Origin: Candidatus Melainabacteria bacterium
GTDB taxonomy: Bacteria > Cyanobacteriota > Vampirovibrionia > Gastranaerophilales > Gastranaerophilaceae
Direction: 5' to 3'
NCBI GenBank assembly: GCA_003258735.1
Contig: QHME01000003.1
Coordinates: 62,001-126,000 of the forward strand
DNA length: 64,000 bases
Each line of letters starts with the position of its first letter. The first letter of the stretch is position 1. Positions 8,487-15,532 of the stretch are shown piece by piece. The notes under the pieces were generated by a model that saw only the letters and a list, made by a program, of their open reading frames with translations, did no database searches and had not been told where the DNA came from. Made by a program: the position numbers and the translations under genes.

Positions 8487-9443
8487 TTAATTTCCCACCA
8501 CAAAACATGCACAAGCATGAGATAGTCCAATATCCTTTAACTGTGGAACTTCTCGCGTACAGATATCCGTACAACATTCACATCTTGGATGAAACTTACA
8601 ACCATTAATCTGTTGAGACAATGTTGGAGGTTGCCCTTTTATCGTCTCCAATTTTTCACCTCTATTTGACGGCAGAGATTTCAACAAAGCCTTTGTATAA
8701 GGATGTCTTGGATTTGAGAAAAATTCTCTGTTTGGAGCGTGCTCAACTATCCGCCCTGAATACATAACCGCAATTTCATCAGCATTTTCACTTACAAGCG
8801 CCAAATCATGAGTGATTAACAATATAGATGTATTATTTTGTATTTTTATATCATTTAAAAGATTCATAATTTGCGCCTGAATCGTTACATCAAGTGCTGT
8901 CGTGGGCTCATCAGCAATTAGTATTTCAGCATTACAAGCAAGGGCCATTGCAATAATCGCACGTTGCTTCATGCCACCTGAAAATTCATGCGGATAATTT
9001 TTCAACCTTGATTTTGCATCAGGAATTTGGACAGATTCAAATGCTTCAATCGCTTTTTTCTCCGCCTCCACTCCATGCAAATTTTGGTGAATCTTTATAA
9101 TCTCTAATAACTGGTCTCCAACTGTATATAACGGATTTAAGGAAGTCATTGGATCTTGAGGAATCAGTGCAATTTTTGACCCTCTGATATGTTGCATTTG
9201 GCTTTGTGTTTTTTCTATAAGACTCTCACCGTTAAAATAAATTTCACCGCTTGTAATTTTTGCACTTTTTGGAATAAGTTTTAAAATACTCATTGCGCTC
9301 ATTGTTTTGCCACAACCGGATTCACCAACAATTGAAAGCATTTTACCTTTTTCAAGAGAAAAAGAAACATCAAAGAGTGCCTGCCTAAAGGTATCTTCAC
9401 ATTGAAAACCTAAATTCAAATTTTTAACTTCAAGAATTGCCAT
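8487..9443 (-). CDS. Oligopeptide/dipeptide ABC transporter ATP-binding protein (OppD/DppD type)
   Basis: 318 residues. Walker A GESGCGKT (about 38-45), Q-loop IPQDPMTSLNP, signature FSGGMKQR, Walker B ILIADEPTTALD and switch ITHDL are all intact. The C-terminal oligopeptide-transport extension has the cysteine pattern CKFHPRCECCTDIC, typical of OppD/DppD and often iron-sulfur or metal binding. It would power peptide (or nickel/sugar-type) uptake with a second ATPase OppF and two permeases, none of which is adjacent, so it is an orphan here. It lies between the hydrogenase operon and rnpB. Confidence 0.88.
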   Translation of the reverse strand: MAILEVKNLNLGFQCEDTFRQALFDVSFSLEKGKMLSIVGESGCGKTMSAMSILKLIPKSAKITSGEIYFNGESLIEKTQSQMQHIRGSKIALIPQDPMTSLNPLYTVGDQLLEIIKIHQNLHGVEAEKKAIEAFESVQIPDAKSRLKNYPHEFSGGMKQRAIIAMALACNAEILIADEPTTALDVTIQAQIMNLLNDIKIQNNTSILLITHDLALVSENADEIAVMYSGRIVEHAPNREFFSNPRHPYTKALLKSLPSNRGEKLETIKGQPPTLSQQINGCKFHPRCECCTDICTREVPQLKDIGLSHACACFVVGN

Positions 9444-9507
9444 TTGTGGTTAATTATATAATTATCTAATCTGTATGTCCATAGGTAGAAAAGGGGATAG
9501 CAAAATT

Positions 9508-9541
9508 AAGTGGCGCGGTGGGAAATTCCACCGCGCCACTT
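9508..9541 (-). terminator. Terminator-like hairpin after rnpB
   Basis: Perfect 14-bp inverted repeat AAGTGGCGCGGTGG / CCACCGCGCCACTT, 8 bp past the RNase P RNA 3' end on the minus strand. Confidence 0.7.
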
Positions 9542-9548
9542 ATAAAAT

Positions 9549-9894
9549 AAAGTAGTCCGTAAGCCGTGTTCTGTTTATAGATAATCATCTGTCTGGTATT
9601 AGGATTGCTCCTAATCTCTAGCGATTTTTCCGAAGATGGCGAACAACCTTATCCTTCGTGTCAATCTTGCATCCGACCGGGGTTTACCTAGCTGATACCT
9701 TCCGATATCACTGGTGAAGCTCTTAACTCACCGTTGCACCATCGCCTGTGATTATAAATAATCCATTGGCAGTCTACATTTCTGTGGCACTATCCGCCGA
9801 CTCACATCGCCCGGAGTTTCTCCGGCGGCCTGTTCTTGGATGCACGGACTTTCCTCACTCAAGATAATCTCAAGCGCGATTATCCGACTACTTT
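9549..9894 (-). ncRNA. rnpB: RNase P RNA component
   Basis: About 346 nt. Read on the minus strand it begins AAAGTAGTCGG and contains the conserved GAGGAAAGTCC block with GTGCAT (P4/J regions), a GTGCCACAGAAA segment, GGTAAACCCC, and near the 3' end ACAGAAC..GGCTTACGGACTAC, which pairs with the 5' end (TAGTCGG/ACGGACTA). These are the universal landmarks of bacterial type A RNase P RNA, the ribozyme that matures tRNA 5' ends. The transcript ends just before a strong hairpin. Exact ends are estimated to within a few bases. Confidence 0.95.
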
Positions 9895-9899
9895 AAACT

Positions 9900-10577
9900 T
9901 TAGTCCTCATCATTTGAGTTCTTTTCACTTGTAATATTCCTATTAACTTTGACAGCATTTTTTGCCCAGTCGTTAGTATCATTCACGATATCAATTTGAC
10001 CGTTACCATAAATTTGCATTTGAAATCTGTCAAAACCGTTTGTTTTATCTGCACATTCATTTCCTGAACCCAGTTCAGTTGCAAATCCGCAGTTAGGGTC
10101 ATTTTTACCATTAACATCAACAGTCAACATAATAGAACCACCTTTTCCTGATGATGTAAAATTAGCAGCTGAAAAAGCCCAATCCATACCATCTGTGGTA
10201 CTAAATGTGTCAGTCGCTGTCCCACTAGCAGGTAAAACACCAAGTTTATCTTCAAACAATGTTTTGAATTTTGTTGCAGCATTGGCAGTCTCAGTATGAG
10301 TTTCATTCCACAGGTGACAGTTTACAGTACCTGCTGGGTCATCAAACCCAATACGCGGATTGGTGATTGCTGATGTTTTATCAGGATAGCAAGATTCGTC
10401 ATTAATCAAATCACTGACAACAGATTGCACGCTGTAATATGCACGTTTAGCCATAATTGTATTTTGGTTTGGCATCATATTAAATATTACAGGTAGTAAA
10501 ATTGCACACAAAATTGCAATTACACCCAAAGCAACCAAAAGTTCAGTCAACGTAAATGCTTTATTCGATTTCATCAT
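9900..10577 (-). CDS. Type IV prepilin-like protein without a partner regulator
   Basis: 225 residues. The short leader MMKSNKA is followed by FTLTELLVALGVIAILCAILLPVIF, a pilin N-terminal helix with Glu at +5; Ala rather than Gly precedes the expected cleavage point. The globular part contains VDVNGKNDPN, matching the D-x-N-G...PN motif of the other four prepilins here, and two Cys-containing loops. It ends in a polar asparagine-rich tail. It differs in sequence from both prepilin families of the XRE modules and has no XRE gene beside it; rnpB follows on the same strand. Probably a minor pilin or pseudopilin. Confidence 0.82.
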   Translation of the reverse strand: MMKSNKAFTLTELLVALGVIAILCAILLPVIFNMMPNQNTIMAKRAYYSVQSVVSDLINDESCYPDKTSAITNPRIGFDDPAGTVNCHLWNETHTETANAATKFKTLFEDKLGVLPASGTATDTFSTTDGMDWAFSAANFTSSGKGGSIMLTVDVNGKNDPNCGFATELGSGNECADKTNGFDRFQMQIYGNGQIDIVNDTNDWAKNAVKVNRNITSEKNSNDED

Positions 10578-10819
10578 CTTTTAAATCCTCTATCCATATA
10601 ATAATAAATATATTCATATTATATCATGTTCAGTTGTAATTTTCAACACAATATGTTATAATGGTAGTAGTAGAGAGTAATACGAGGACTTAAAATATAT
10701 GTTCGGATTGTAAAATTTTGTTTACATAATAGCAAAATAATCCGTTCAGATGAGTTAATAACACATCACACAAATTATAATGTGTAGGATAAACACGAAT
10801 ATTTAGGGTACACGAGCCC

Positions 10820-10846
10820 TAAATACAAGAGTATAAGGGTAGAAAA
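10820..10846 (+). promoter_or_regulatory. Spacer before 10848 with a small hairpin; otherwise no gene seen
   Basis: In the 10578-10847 region I see TATAAT-like boxes near 10656 and 10776, a TTTAGGGTACACGAGCCCTAAA hairpin (about 10802-10823) and AAGGGTAG as ribosome site for the gene at 10848. No larger gene is evident. Confidence 0.35.
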
Positions 10847-10847
10847 T

Positions 10848-11222
10848 ATGGTCGATAACAGGTCTGCGGGCTTTTTCGGTATCGGTGGTGCTTTCAATTT
10901 TAAAAGCGGAGATATTTCAGGAACAGCAGCAAAATTATCAGATGATAAAATGGGACAAGGCGGTGAATATTTTTCTCAACGCGGTCAGGAAGAAGAACAA
11001 CAAGCCCCTGCCAACCAATATATGGATCAAAGCGCTGTTTTACGTGCTACTCTTAATTCTTTAGCAATGATGAATGTTGCAAATGTTATTAATGCAAAAA
11101 AACGCAAGCCTGTTATGGATGAAGAAGATAAAATCACAGAAGACTTGAAAGAAATTTTACGAGTTAAAAAACTCCAAAATCAGCAAAACCGCAAACACAA
11201 AGACGAAGAATTTGAAGAGTAG
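10848..11222 (+). CDS. Uncharacterised charged protein
   Basis: 124 residues, no signal peptide or membrane segment. The N-terminal third is glycine-rich (FFGIGGAFNFKSGDISG), the middle is Gln/Glu-rich, and the C-terminal half is a predicted charged helix with many Lys and Glu. Good SD (AAGGGTAG) and codon use like neighbours support a real gene. I do not recognise the family. It is followed by interspersed repeat copy C and the XRE/prepilin module 2. Confidence 0.6.
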   Translation: MVDNRSAGFFGIGGAFNFKSGDISGTAAKLSDDKMGQGGEYFSQRGQEEEQQAPANQYMDQSAVLRATLNSLAMMNVANVINAKKRKPVMDEEDKITEDLKEILRVKKLQNQQNRKHKDEEFEE

Positions 11223-11249
11223 AAGCTCAAATATGCCCCACAGGTTATT

Positions 11250-11327
11250 GTCACCCTGAACTAAGACAAGTTTTATCTAAGACAATAGTGTTTAATTAGA
11301 GATTCCGAAACAAGTTCGGAATGACAG
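11250..11327. repeat. Interspersed intergenic repeat, copy C (short)
   Basis: TGTCACCCTGAACT..., then TTTAATTAGAGATTCCGAAACAAG and TTCGGAATGACA. Compared with copy A it lacks about 18 bp of the first arm. Confidence 0.7.
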
Positions 11328-11410
11328 TGAAATAAGGTGAGAAAAACGAAACGCCCCACAATCGTTTCAGCCCACATGTCAAATATCGACAAAAACCAAA
11401 AGTAAAAATT

Positions 11411-11716
11411 CTACTTAATCAACTTATATACCATTCGTGTAAAATTTTCATCATTGTTAATTTTATTAATCAACTTTTCACGAACGACACTAATATCATC
11501 AAGATGTTCAAATTCAAAAAGGTCAGATGCTTTGCAATCAAAAATTTCCATAATCTTTTGCATTGTCGAAATTCGCGGAAAAGATTTACCATTTTCGATT
11601 TTTAAAATATTTCTCGGTTCAATACCAATAATCTCAGCTAACTTCTCCTGAGTCATATTATTACGCTTTCTCAGCTCTCTAAGTCTTTTCCCAAAAAGTA
11701 TTTTTACATCTTCCAT
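11411..11716 (-). CDS. XRE-family HTH regulator, module 2
   Basis: 101 residues from the ATG at 11716. The frame is open 120 bp further upstream, but that extension is hydrophobic, unlike the family, and covers the divergent promoter. HTH: GKRLRELRKRNNMTQEKLAEIIG, then RNILKIENGKSFPRISTMQKI. The tail contains DLFEFEHLDD and a final MVYKLIK, resembling the tail of the regulator at 44182 (KMVYNLYK). It is divergent from the prepilin gene at 11840 and probably controls that promoter. Confidence 0.83.
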   Translation of the reverse strand: MEDVKILFGKRLRELRKRNNMTQEKLAEIIGIEPRNILKIENGKSFPRISTMQKIMEIFDCKASDLFEFEHLDDISVVREKLINKINNDENFTRMVYKLIK

Positions 11717-11757
11717 AATATTTCTTATTTTAGCCAAAAAGAGAAAAATACTAATGT

Positions 11758-11805
11758 TGTTAAAGTATAGCAAATCTTGACAAATGTGATGTAAAAGTAT
11801 ATTAT
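11758..11805 (+). promoter_or_regulatory. Promoter of prepilin module 2 with repeated operator-like sites
   Basis: TTGACA (11777-11782), 17-bp spacer, TATTAT (11800-11805). TGTTAAAGTATA (11758-11769) recurs as TGTAAAAGTATA (11790-11801), one mismatch, with the second copy overlapping the -10. Candidate XRE binding sites, inferred. Confidence 0.65.
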
Positions 11806-11839
11806 ACATGATGTTTATTGTCATATATGAGGTCAAAAT

Positions 11840-12553
11840 ATGCTATATAAAGTTAGGCAAGATATAACAAAAAACGGCTTTACTCTCGCAGAAGTATTGA
11901 TAACATTGGGAATTATCGGAGTTGTTGCAGCAATAACTATTCCGACATTAATGACAAATTACAAAGCGCATAAGCTTCGCACCAGATATTTAAAAGCATA
12001 TTCTATTGCTCAACAAGCCTTTCGCTTGATGGAAGGTGATGATGTTTCAACAGACCCATCAACTTATCGTGTTTTAGGTGATGGCAAATTTTATAAAACA
12101 TATATGAAATATTTCCAAGCACCATTTGATTGTGGATATTGGTCAGGTGGAATAAATGTAAGTAACTTATGCTATAATCCGACAAATTCAAAAAAATACA
12201 AATCACTTGATGGTAAGTCAGAAGTAAGAGGTTCATACCTTGATGATGGTTCTTTTACATTGCAAGATGGCACACTTTTTATGTTAGAGAATCAAGCAGG
12301 AGTGAGTCGTTTGTGGGTATCTGTCGATATAAACGGCTACAACAATCCACCAAACCGCTGGGGGTATGACTTATTCACTTTTGATTTTCAAGAAGGAGTA
12401 TTGAGAACAATGGGTGACAGCAAAACCGCATATAGTGATATGGATGCATATTGTAACCCCAAAATTTCATCTGAAATGAACGGCATTGCCTGTGCGCAAA
12501 AAGCCAAATCTGATTCTGAATATTTCAAAAAATTAGTCAAAGAGTTTAAATAA
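11840..12553 (+). CDS. Type IV prepilin-like protein, module 2 (family B)
   Basis: 237 residues. G13-FTLAEVLITLGIIGVVAA gives the prepilin peptidase site, Glu at +5 and the hydrophobic helix. The globular region shows VDINGYNNPPNRWGYDLF, a GVLRTMGD block, and ends with MDAYCNPK..NGIACAQKAKS.SEYFKKLVKEFK. The last part closely matches the protein encoded at 16896, so these two form a second subfamily, distinct from the 2738/44647 pair. Expected to be membrane-inserted, processed and assembled into a pilus or pseudopilus. SD GAGGT precedes the ATG. Divergent from its XRE gene. Confidence 0.87.
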   Translation: MLYKVRQDITKNGFTLAEVLITLGIIGVVAAITIPTLMTNYKAHKLRTRYLKAYSIAQQAFRLMEGDDVSTDPSTYRVLGDGKFYKTYMKYFQAPFDCGYWSGGINVSNLCYNPTNSKKYKSLDGKSEVRGSYLDDGSFTLQDGTLFMLENQAGVSRLWVSVDINGYNNPPNRWGYDLFTFDFQEGVLRTMGDSKTAYSDMDAYCNPKISSEMNGIACAQKAKSDSEYFKKLVKEFK

Positions 12554-12575
12554 CAAACGTAAAATTTTTTACAAA

Positions 12576-12603
12576 TTGATTAGGATAAAAAATTTGTTAT
12601 AAT
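12576..12603 (+). promoter_or_regulatory. Promoter of FliI-like gene, leaderless arrangement
   Basis: TTGATT, 16 bp, TATAAT ending 6 nt before the ATG at 12610; no SD precedes the start, so the mRNA would begin at or next to the start codon. Confidence 0.55.
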
Positions 12604-12609
12604 AATGAT

Positions 12610-13956
12610 ATGGCAGATTTTGATAAAAGCAATCTTGAAGAATTAAAACAAAAAGTACACGAAAAACTTGATGACACCGAACTTTACACCTTTAAAGGGT
12701 CGGTATCAAAGTTGTTGGGTTTGACTGTAGAAGTTAAACTTCCGGGGCTTAAAATTGGGGATTTGTGCTACATTGAAACATTTGACGGAAAATTAAAACC
12801 TGCCGAAGTTGCCGCATTTAAAGGCGAAGTCGCGCAACTTTCACTATTACTTGACGGTAGTGGAATTGGACAAGGTAGTCTTGTTACAACAACTAGACGC
12901 CCTATCACAATCCCTGTTGGCGATTTTTTGCTCGGAAGATTGATTGACCCTTTAGGAAATCCGATTGATGGAAAACCACTTGATACGACAGGTGCAATGT
13001 GGCGTCCGATTGAAGGTCCACCACCGGGTCCATTTGAAAGACCAATTATTACAGAACAGTTTTCTACAGGAGTACGCGCAATTGATGGATGCATGACAAT
13101 GGGCTGTGGACAGCGTTTAGGTTTATTTGCAGGTTCAGGTGTTGGTAAAAGTACACTGCTTGGTATGATTGCGCGAAACTCAGATGCAGATGTCAATGTT
13201 GTTGCACTAATCGGAGAACGTGGTCGTGAGGTTAAAGAATTTGTCGAAGATTCTCTCGGCGAAGTTGGTATGGCAAAATCCGTTTTGGTATGCTCAACAG
13301 GTGACCAACCACCATTAATTCGTCAAAAAGCATTATTGACAGCAACTGCGGTATGCGAATATTTTAGAGATCAAGGCAAAAAAGTTTTCTTGATGACAGA
13401 TACCGTAACACGTTGCGCAATGGCAGGTCGTGAAGTTGGGTTGTCACTGGGCGAACCACCTACAATGAAAGGGTATCCACCTTCAATTTTCTCATGGTTG
13501 CAAAAGGTCTTGGAAAGAGCAGGAAATAGTCCCAAAGGTTCTATTACAGCGCTATACACAGTATTGATGGAAGGTGATGATATTTCTGACCCAATCGTTG
13601 ATATTGTGCGTGGTATTGTAGACGGTCACATTTTCTTGTCAAGAAAGGTTGCCGAATCAAACCACTACCCTGCGATTGACGTCTTGGGAAGTATTTCCCG
13701 TTTGATGAGTGCCATTGCGACACCAGAACACAAAGCAGCAGCAGGTAAACTCCGTACAATTATGTCAATGTATCGTGAAAATAAGGACTTGATTGATGTT
13801 GGTATGTATCAACCCGGTTCAAACCCTAAGTTGGATACCGCGATTGAAATGATGCCAAAAGTTAATGCATTTTTACAACAAAGAACCTCCGAAAGTGTAA
13901 CGATGGAAGGCACAATCCAACAACTTGTCGACATGATGCAAGGCGTGGATATTTAG
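12610..13956 (+). CDS. FliI/SctN-type type III export ATPase, isolated
   Basis: 448 residues. Type III export ATPases form hexamers under the FlhA/SctV ring and energise substrate unfolding. Seen here: the beta-barrel domain (about 20-95), Walker A GLFAGSGVGKST, ALIGERGREVKEF (catalytic Glu region), a Walker B/DTVTRCAMAGREVGLSLGEPP block and the RGYPPS-like MKGYPPSIFSWL. The EGDDISDPIVDIVRGIVDGHIFLSR stretch is diagnostic for FliI/SctN against F1-beta and Rho. Length matches FliI (about 440). No FliH, FliJ or other export gene flanks it; upstream is module 2 and downstream the tRNA element. A partner could be the FlhA_C protein at 60887. Confidence 0.9.
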   Translation: MADFDKSNLEELKQKVHEKLDDTELYTFKGSVSKLLGLTVEVKLPGLKIGDLCYIETFDGKLKPAEVAAFKGEVAQLSLLLDGSGIGQGSLVTTTRRPITIPVGDFLLGRLIDPLGNPIDGKPLDTTGAMWRPIEGPPPGPFERPIITEQFSTGVRAIDGCMTMGCGQRLGLFAGSGVGKSTLLGMIARNSDADVNVVALIGERGREVKEFVEDSLGEVGMAKSVLVCSTGDQPPLIRQKALLTATAVCEYFRDQGKKVFLMTDTVTRCAMAGREVGLSLGEPPTMKGYPPSIFSWLQKVLERAGNSPKGSITALYTVLMEGDDISDPIVDIVRGIVDGHIFLSRKVAESNHYPAIDVLGSISRLMSAIATPEHKAAAGKLRTIMSMYRENKDLIDVGMYQPGSNPKLDTAIEMMPKVNAFLQQRTSESVTMEGTIQQLVDMMQGVDI

Positions 13957-13997
13957 TTGATATCATATTATTTGAATATTAGAACTTTTGAATAATA

Positions 13998-14078
13998 ACG
14001 CATTAAAAAAGAGGGTTTGGAAACCCTCTTTTTTATTAGCAAGGGAGAGACTCGAACTCTCGACCTCTCGGGTATGAG
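13998..14078. repeat. Left attachment-site repeat of tRNA element
   Basis: 81 bp identical to 16688-16768. It includes the bidirectional terminator stem and the 3' half of the tRNA gene through the anticodon loop, ending GGTATGAG. After it, the sequence departs from the tRNA. Confidence 0.92.
14001..14037. terminator. Bidirectional terminator after FliI-like gene
   Basis: AAAAAAGAGGGTTT-GG-AAACCCTCTTTTTT. Its identical copy at 16691-16727 follows the intact tRNA. Confidence 0.85.
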
Positions 14079-14160
14079 AGGAGTTTTTTCTAATAAAAAA
14101 GCTCTATTTGCAACTATTTTAGGCTTATAAAACTTTGTAAAAATCGTTGAATCTATATAT

Positions 14161-14181
14161 CAATTACCCACACATTACCCA
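14161..14181. repeat. 21-bp element-end repeat, left copy
   Basis: CAATTACCCACACATTACCCA, identical to 16660-16680. It contains ATTACCCA twice, 11 bp apart. Possibly an integrase arm site. Confidence 0.6.
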
Positions 14182-14238
14182 CAACTTTTATCTTTTATAT
14201 ATTTATGCCTATTATTAAAATAACAAATAACAATGTAT

Positions 14239-14343
14239 TCAAAATGTAATAATGATATAATTTAAATTCGTATTAAGCAAAATATTCTTAAATTTTTCTG
14301 CTACAAATATTCTATCCAATTTATCATCTTCAAATGGTATCAT
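14239..14343 (-). pseudogene. 34-residue ORF, possibly the 5' remnant of a KAP-type P-loop NTPase
   Basis: ATG at 14343 behind AGGAG, encoding MIPFEDDKLDRIFVAEKFKN and 14 more residues before a stop. The good ribosome site and the DKLDR..VAEKFKNIL start recall N termini of KAP-family NTPases just before their Walker A. No Walker A follows, so I read it as a remnant; it could also be a real small protein. Confidence 0.35.
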
Positions 14344-14405
14344 ATCTACAACTCCTAATATTTAAACAGTTTAACATGAATATATTATTATGCTATAATT
14401 AGTTC

Positions 14406-14762
14406 ATGACACAACGAGAATCAGCATTGGATGTCTATTTTTACGTAACAAGTTCAGGAAATGAACCTGTTCGTGAATGGTTAAAAGAACTACCTAAAGA
14501 AGATAAAAAGACTATCGGTTATGATATTAAAACAGTTCAATATGGTTATCCAATCGGTATGCCATTAACTCGTATTTTGCATGGTACAGACGGATTAGAA
14601 GAAGTTCGTTGCAAACTTTCTAATGGCATTGCAAGAATTATTTTTTATGTAGAAGACGATACAATGGTACTTTTGCACGCATTTATCAAGAAAACACAAA
14701 AGACACCACAAAAAGATTTAGATATTGCTATTAAACGCTACAAAGATTTATGCAAAAGATAA
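14406..14762 (+). CDS. RelE/HigB-type toxin (phage Gp49-like)
   Basis: 118 residues. EPVREWLKELPKEDKKTIGYDIKTVQ, then GMPLTRILHGTDGLEEVRCKL..GIARIIFYVED..MVLLHAFIKKTQKTPQKDLDIA matches the Gp49-like/HigB branch of RelE toxins, ribosome-dependent mRNA interferases. The TATAAT at 14394 ends 6 nt before the ATG, so the mRNA should be leaderless. The usual antitoxin partner for this branch is an XRE protein encoded directly downstream on the same strand. Here it is on the opposite strand, with the two 3' ends overlapping by 15 bp. Confidence 0.85.
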   Translation: MTQRESALDVYFYVTSSGNEPVREWLKELPKEDKKTIGYDIKTVQYGYPIGMPLTRILHGTDGLEEVRCKLSNGIARIIFYVEDDTMVLLHAFIKKTQKTPQKDLDIAIKRYKDLCKR

Positions 14763-15032
14763 AACAATTCGTTTACCTAAGTATTTAGCAACTTTTTCAA
14801 TTGTATTTAATGTAATTGAGGTATTTTCGGGGTCTAAAATACGGCAAATTGCAGTTCTTGAAGTTTCAAGCTCTTTTGCAAGGCGATTGACTGACATATT
14901 ATCAGCTAGCATTTTTTGCTCCAAAGCATAAGCAATAATTCTTTTTATCGCAACAGCCTCAGACTCTTGAAGTATTTCTTCTTCTTCAAGAAAATTATCA
15001 AAACTAGAACCAATATGTTTTTTATCAATCAT
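14748..15032 (-). CDS. HigA-type XRE antitoxin, convergent to its toxin
   Basis: 94 residues from the ATG at 15032 (SD AAAGGA); the frame extends to 15086, but that part covers the promoter. KKHIGSSFDNFLEEEE followed by an Ala/Ile-rich helix, SVNRLAKELETSRTAICRILDPE and SITLNTIEKVAKYLGKRI is the standard antitoxin companion of Gp49-like toxins. The HTH should bind the palindrome at 15066-15087 and repress its own promoter. The toxin promoter lacks that palindrome, so coupling between the two is not obvious. Confidence 0.85.
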   Translation of the reverse strand: MIDKKHIGSSFDNFLEEEEILQESEAVAIKRIIAYALEQKMLADNMSVNRLAKELETSRTAICRILDPENTSITLNTIEKVAKYLGKRIVLSFA

Positions 15033-15065
15033 AACTATTCCTTTATTAAAATATCTTATATTTAT

Positions 15066-15087
15066 ATTGTACCAAAAATGGTGCAAT
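15066..15087 (-). promoter_or_regulatory. Antitoxin operator and promoter
   Basis: ATTGTACCA-AAAA-TGGTGCAAT palindrome, 8 of 9 arm bases paired. On the minus strand it overlaps a promoter TTGAAA-17 bp-TACAAT (about 15065-15094). Confidence 0.65.
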
Positions 15088-15178
15088 ATTTCAACCCTTA
15101 GACTACAAGAATTTAAAAACTTAATATGAAATTTTTAAATTTTCTCTAAATATTTTCAATTACAAAATTACAAATTAG

Positions 15179-15481
15179 AAAAATAGACTTGAAAGATTAG
15201 AAAAAACTTCAGAATATGTTTTTATAAATCCTAAAACAAATAAACCATATACTGATTTAAAGAAATCTTTTAAAAAAGTTCTTATGAATGCAAATATTGA
15301 AAATTTTAGATTCCATGACTTACGTCATACAGTAGCAACAAGATTAGTTGAAAAAGGAATTGATTTAGTAGTTGTTCAAGAAATTTTAGGACATTCAAAA
15401 TTAACAACAACACAAAGATATGCACACCCAGTACCTCAACGAAAGTTAGATGCAATTAATATTTTAAATAATTATTTATAA
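15179..15481 (+). pseudogene. Tyrosine recombinase (integrase), C-terminal fragment
   Basis: The reading frame is open from 15179 after an in-frame TAG at 15176. It encodes about 100 residues of the catalytic domain: FHDLRHTVATRL (His-x-x-Arg box), VQEILGHSKLTTTQRYAHP (second His and the nucleophilic Tyr). The N-terminal DNA-binding region and the first catalytic Arg are missing, and no upstream fragment of it remains in the window. An ATG at 15284 is probably not meaningful. It explains how the tRNA element arrived; it cannot act alone. Confidence 0.88.
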
Positions 15482-15493
15482 ATATACTTGTCC

Positions 15494-15532
15494 ATTCCAG
15501 TCCATGTTAAAATAAAGAAAAAGGACTGGAAT
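15494..15532 (+). promoter_or_regulatory. Hairpin enclosing the abiH ribosome binding site
   Basis: Perfect 10-bp inverted repeat ATTCCAGTCC (15494-15503) and GGACTGGAAT (15523-15532). The right arm contains the SD GGA and ends directly at the ATG at 15533. If formed in mRNA it would mask initiation. Confidence 0.7.

Noticed and set aside
12768..13196. 142-residue ORF opposite the FliI-like gene
   Set aside because: Antisense shadow of a strongly conserved ATPase; Ser/Pro-rich translation with no domain.
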